DNA from: Candidatus Kirkpatrickella diaphorinae
GTDB taxonomy: Bacteria; Pseudomonadota; Alphaproteobacteria; Acetobacterales; Acetobacteraceae
Direction: 5' to 3'
NCBI RefSeq assembly: GCF_025736875.1
Contig: NZ_CP107052.1
Span: 1,878,501-1,942,500 of the forward strand
DNA length: 64,000 nucleotides
A model generated the notes under the pieces. That model ran no database searches. It was not told the origin of the DNA and worked only from the letters and a program-made list of their open reading frames with translations. Of the stretch, positions 62,831 through 64,000 are shown piece after piece. The first letter of the stretch is position 1, and each line of letters begins with the position of its first letter. The position numbers and the translations under genes are program-made.

Positions 62831-64000
62831 CAGGGGGTCTCCGTGGATTTAGGTTGTCGGTCATGAAGAATGGCATAGACACAGGGGACGAAAAGGAGCG
62901 TTGACAGCGTTGCAATCAGAAGGCCGCCAATGACCGCTTTACCCAGAGGCGCATTGGTTGAGTTGCTGATTGCCATCGGAACCATTCCGACAATCATGGC
63001 AAGTGCGGTCATCAGGACGGGGCGGATACGACCGATCCCGGCTTCCAACGCCGCCTTCAGGGCGTCGCCATGAATTTCAATCCGCTCACGTGCATAGGAG
63101 ACGACGAGGATGGAGTTGGCCGTTGCCGTGCCCATACACATTATGGCGCCCGTCAGAGCGGGGACGGAAAGACGCGTCCCCGTCAGGAAGAGCGCCCAGG
63201 CAATCCCGGCCAGCGCCCCCGGCAAGGCGGTGATGATGATGAAGGGATCAAGCCAGGTCTGGAAATTGACGACGATCAGCAGATAAATCAGCAGGACGGA
63301 CACAACCAGGCCAAAAATCAGCTGGCTGTAAGCGCTGTGCATTGTCGTGGCCTGCCCGCGCACATCAATCGCCGCACTGCGCGGCACGCTCCTGGCGGTT
63401 TTGGACAGAACATGCTGGACGCCTGACAGGACCGAACCGAGATCCGTCCCCTCTGCCGACACGTAAATATCAATGTCCGGCATGGAATTGAAATGCGAGA
63501 CTTCGCCGGGCGTGCCCACCTGCGTGACATGGCTGATCGCCCCCAGAAGCTGGATCTGATCATTCGGATCACCATCCCCTTTATCAACGGGGATTGTCAG
63601 CAGATCACTCAGATGCGTCAGTTGATCCTGCGACACATAGACATTAAGCGGGAAGGTCACGTTATCTTTGGGGTCAAGCCAGAATTGCGGGTCAACGGTG
63701 GAGCTTCCTGACAAGGTCATCAACTCGTTATTCGCCATATCCGCTTCGGTCAGTCCTGTTGCCTGGCTGAATGTGCGGTCGCCCTCCACCTGAAGCGTCG
63801 GGGTGGCCATGGATTGCTGTATGACGACATCTGCGGCACCCGGAATACGCCGCAATTTTCCAATGATGGATCGCGCATAATCGAAGTTCTCCCGGATATC
63901 CGGCCCGGATATCTGAATATCGATCGGGGAGGGCGATCCGAAATTGAGGATCTTCGCCGTCATATCGGCAGGCTGGAAGGTGAAGACCGTCCCGGGAAAT
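62830..64000 (-). CDS. RND efflux pump, C-terminal part (cut by window edge)
   Basis: Inner-membrane proton-driven pump; the 390 C-terminal codons are inside, the rest runs off the right edge. The open frame continues to 64000 with FPGTVFTFQPADM, then ILNFGSPSPIDIQISGP and the conserved helices VVSVLLIYLLIVVNFQTWLDP, ITALPGALAGIAWAL, TGAIMCMGTATANSILVV and IGRIRPVLMTALAMIVGMVP. This ILNFG-type subgroup is common in multidrug and solvent efflux. No start is visible; an internal ATG at 63963 is not the true start. Confidence 0.95.
   Translation of the reverse strand, partial: FPGTVFTFQPADMTAKILNFGSPSPIDIQISGPDIRENFDYARSIIGKLRRIPGAADVVIQQSMATPTLQVEGDRTFSQATGLTEADMANNELMTLSGSSTVDPQFWLDPKDNVTFPLNVYVSQDQLTHLSDLLTIPVDKGDGDPNDQIQLLGAISHVTQVGTPGEVSHFNSMPDIDIYVSAEGTDLGSVLSGVQHVLSKTARSVPRSAAIDVRGQATTMHSAYSQLIFGLVVSVLLIYLLIVVNFQTWLDPFIIITALPGALAGIAWALFLTGTRLSVPALTGAIMCMGTATANSILVVSYARERIEIHGDALKAALEAGIGRIRPVLMTALAMIVGMVPMAISNSTNAPLGKAVIGGLLIATLSTLLFVPCVYAILHDRQPKSTETP

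Noticed and set aside
1-64000. CRISPR arrays, insertion sequences, prophage genes
   Set aside because: No regular short repeats, transposases, integrases or phage structural gene clusters were seen on either strand.

Overview
The window looks like chromosomal DNA of an acetic acid bacterium or close relative (Alphaproteobacteria, Acetobacteraceae). This rests on moderately high GC, alphaproteobacterial gene orders (infA-maf-RNase E/G-yacG; an FNR with a CX2CX7C cluster motif), a GMC/gluconate-dehydrogenase-type oxidoreductase pair, and many outer-membrane and efflux genes. The genus cannot be fixed from sequence reading alone. Nearly all of the window is ordinary core genome. I see no insertion sequence, prophage or CRISPR array.

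Layout. 0-3 kb (minus): start of trpB, htpG, a HAD phosphatase. 3-9 kb (plus): an outer-membrane barrel, a TonB-dependent receptor and an exported M3 peptidase. 9-16.7 kb: aldo/keto reductase, dnaB (minus), mgtC-like gene, gmk, then an fnr/ompW divergent pair sharing a perfect FNR box, and an MFS exporter. 16.7-21.2 kb (minus): tRNA-Phe and hisG-hisD, infA-maf-RNase E/G-yacG. 21.3-23.5 kb (plus): a two-gene flavin dehydrogenase. 23.5-30 kb (minus): murA, dcd, a GT4 glycosyltransferase with a small partner gene, an unknown lipoprotein, an NAD-dependent epimerase-like protein. 30.2-33.8 kb (plus): GT9 heptosyltransferase-like gene, thrS, infC. 33.8-40.7 kb (minus): SIMPL protein, histidine kinase, response regulator, Do-type protease, hrpB. 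40.7-51.3 kb: dsbD-like gene, FAH-family hydrolase and uvrA (minus), then ssb, gyrA, coaD, a cyclophilin and tRNA-Lys (plus). 51.8-55.3 kb: a secreted protein of unknown function and a sugar porter. 55.4-59.0 kb (minus): a tightly overlapping three-gene operon. 60-64 kb (minus): an RND efflux operon (OMF, MFP, partial pump) running off the right edge.

The best candidate for an undescribed system is the 55.4-59.0 kb operon: a FeeM-like N-acyl amino acid synthase, an isoprenylcysteine methyltransferase-like membrane protein and a membrane GGDEF-EAL protein, joined by an ATGA overlap and then a 77-base overlap. The arrangement suggests a lipid-type signal that is made, modified and coupled to cyclic-di-GMP, which is inference. 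It sits beside an AT-rich gap of about 1 kb and shares an upstream motif with the unknown secreted gene at 51.85 kb.

Other notable points are an infC that appears to start at AUA with an ideal Shine-Dalgarno, murA with a TTG start, an FNR box between fnr and ompW, a short RNase E/G without a zinc-link that overlaps yacG, and a flavin dehydrogenase that keeps the 3Fe-4S cysteines but has neither a cytochrome partner nor a visible export signal.
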